This document shows positions 7,256 through 8,101 of a stretch of 8,101 bases of DNA, piece after piece (within the stretch, counting starts at the first letter, position 1; each line of letters starts with the position of its first letter). The stretch spans positions 1-8,101 of the forward strand of contig DAOLDB010000097.1 in NCBI GenBank assembly GCA_035327565.1. The letters run 5' to 3'. The DNA is from JABDLO01 sp035327565 (lineage in GTDB: Bacteria > Bacteroidota > Bacteroidia > Chitinophagales > Saprospiraceae). The notes below the pieces were generated by a model. The model was not told the origin of the DNA and made no database searches. It saw nothing but the letters and a program-made list of their open reading frames with translations. A program made the translations under genes and the position numbers.

Positions 7256-7879
7256 AGTTGAATTTAAATAGTTATATCCCATGGAGCCGTAAGCAAGTAC
7301 CCAACAAATTCCTGAAAGTGGGTAGAAGTAGGTAAGTCCCCAGTCCGTTTCTGTTCCTTGTGCAAGCAGAAATGAAATTCCACCAAGTATCAATGTAGGA
7401 CCCACAAATCCTTTGAAGGGATTTGACTTTAATCGCATAATTCCTATTCCGAATAATGCTGTAACAACAGGGACTGCCACTGTTGCAGGAGCCATTGCCA
7501 ACATTTCCCAATGTGTTTCACGCTCTGACATATATTTAGCCATCGTTTCAAGAGGTAATCCGCTCTTGTCCAGTGACCCGATTACCACTCTGTAACCAGT
7601 CGCAAACACACCACCACAGGCAGCCATAATGCCAAATAAATAAAGGAATAATCCGAATTTAGGTTTTTCAATTCCGATAACTCTTGCCGTAGAAATATGT
7701 ATCATTACATAGAACATCATTGCATAAACGCCAAATACTCCTTCCACATAGCTTGAAAAGCCGTCTGAATTTCTACCGATGCCGAGAAGATACATTGTTA
7801 TCGCAATCAGAAATAGAATAGGCCCAATGAAATGAGCATAAATTTGGACTTTAGTAATCGAGTTGTCTATCTTTTTCAT
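7238..7879 (-). CDS. Six-helix integral membrane protein of unknown family
   Basis: The 213-residue protein is almost entirely hydrophobic, with six likely membrane helices at about 11-35, 43-66, 75-97, 124-149, 156-175 and 183-205. There is no cleavable signal peptide. The loop between helices 3 and 4 (about 98-123) is the main polar segment and holds DKSGLPLETMAKYMSERETH. I do not recognise the family. Motifs that may help a search are MIHISTARVIGIEKPKFG (59-76), GTETDWGLTYFYPLSG (175-190) and an early H16 in YAHFIGP. The ATG at 7879 is preferred. The frame extends upstream to a TTG at 7909, but that codon lies inside a strong -7 promoter box, so it would be at or above the transcription start. 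An AraC-family gene ends 90 bp upstream on the same strand. That gene may regulate this one, but nothing in the sequence proves it. The protein looks complete. Confidence 0.75.
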   Translation of the reverse strand: MKKIDNSITKVQIYAHFIGPILFLIAITMYLLGIGRNSDGFSSYVEGVFGVYAMMFYVMIHISTARVIGIEKPKFGLFLYLFGIMAACGGVFATGYRVVIGSLDKSGLPLETMAKYMSERETHWEMLAMAPATVAVPVVTALFGIGIMRLKSNPFKGFVGPTLILGGISFLLAQGTETDWGLTYFYPLSGICWVLAYGSMGYNYLNSTKSFPS

Positions 7880-7906
7880 TTGCCAAAATTTAAATGGTTG
7901 ATGCGG

Positions 7907-7914
7907 CAAAGGTA
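7907..7914 (-). promoter_or_regulatory. Bacteroidota-type -7 promoter element for the membrane-protein gene
   Basis: Read on the minus strand, TACCTTTG is an exact match to the Bacteroidota -7 consensus TAnnTTTG. It lies 27 bases upstream of the ATG at 7879, so a short leader of about 20 bases is expected. The -33 region is T-rich (AAGTTTTAAATTTTT) but lacks a clean TTG at the usual spacing. This site suggests the gene is transcribed separately from the upstream AraC-family gene. Confidence 0.5.
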
Positions 7915-7969
7915 GATGTCCGAAAAATTTAAAACTTGTATGAATGTAACATCCATCTAACAGAACCTG

Positions 7970-8101
7970 TCAGAAAGGAAGCTGACCTACTATGTGTGTT
8001 CTGTTTTTTAAATATTGGCCTGGTGTCATCTCAGCGTATTCTTTGAATACACGGACAAAATGTGGCTGGTCGTAATAACCGTTCGTTAATGCAACTTGGG
8101 T
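7970..8101 (-). CDS. AraC-family transcriptional regulator, C-terminal fragment
   Basis: Only the last 43 codons are present; the gene enters from the right edge of the window and ends at TGA (7972-7970). The fragment holds the second helix-turn-helix of the AraC DNA-binding domain, with the family signature from ALTNGYYDQPHFVRVFKEYA to EMTPGQYLKNR, followed by a short tail ending GQLPF. GYYDQPHF and MTPGQYLK are strongly conserved in this family. The effector-binding N-terminal domain is outside the window, so the signal it senses is unknown. It is codirectional with the downstream membrane-protein gene (90 bp apart), which is a plausible target. Confidence 0.92.
   Translation of the reverse strand, partial: TQVALTNGYYDQPHFVRVFKEYAEMTPGQYLKNRTHIVGQLPF

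Overview
The window looks like chromosomal DNA of an AT-rich member of the Bacteroidota. The basis is mixed. The DUF2851 protein is, from what I know of the family, largely confined to that phylum. The penicillin-binding protein 2 has a Bacteroidota-style N-terminus and active-site region. The P-type ATPase tail is of the CcoI/FixI type. One upstream region carries an exact match to the Bacteroidota -7 promoter consensus TAnnTTTG. Shine-Dalgarno sites are generally not visible, which also fits. No tRNA, rRNA, CRISPR array or intact mobile element was seen.

Layout, left to right. (1) 1-221: the last 72 codons of a heavy-metal P-type ATPase on the plus strand. It is followed by 265 bp in which I see no convincing gene or promoter. 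(2) 487-2392: two overlapping plus-strand genes, a PaaE-like flavin and [2Fe-2S] oxidoreductase and an inositol-monophosphatase-family phosphatase. (3) 2393-2590: a gap with a weak promoter candidate. (4) 2591-6227: a compact plus-strand operon of mrdA (PBP2, TTG start), folA (dihydrofolate reductase) and a DUF2851 gene, joined by two ATGA stop/start overlaps. (5) 6305-6805, minus strand: a decayed SnoaL/DUF4440-like gene with a signal peptide. It reads through in one frame but is interrupted by TAG, TAA and TGA codons. (6) 6806-7237: 432 bp without a gene, holding a 17-bp palindrome. (7) 7238-7879, minus strand: a six-helix membrane protein of unknown family with its own promoter. Behind it, running off the window edge, is the C-terminal end of an AraC-family regulator (7970-8101).

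The intact plus-strand genes are mostly housekeeping: metal export, redox, cell-wall elongation and folate. The right third is accessory and partly decaying. No complete new defence or biosynthetic system is evident. The points most worth a second look are the DUF2851 protein (a PD...ExH core and a C-terminal cysteine cluster, cotranscribed with mrdA and folA), the possible Cys/His metal site in PBP2, and the pseudogene inactivated only by nonsense codons.
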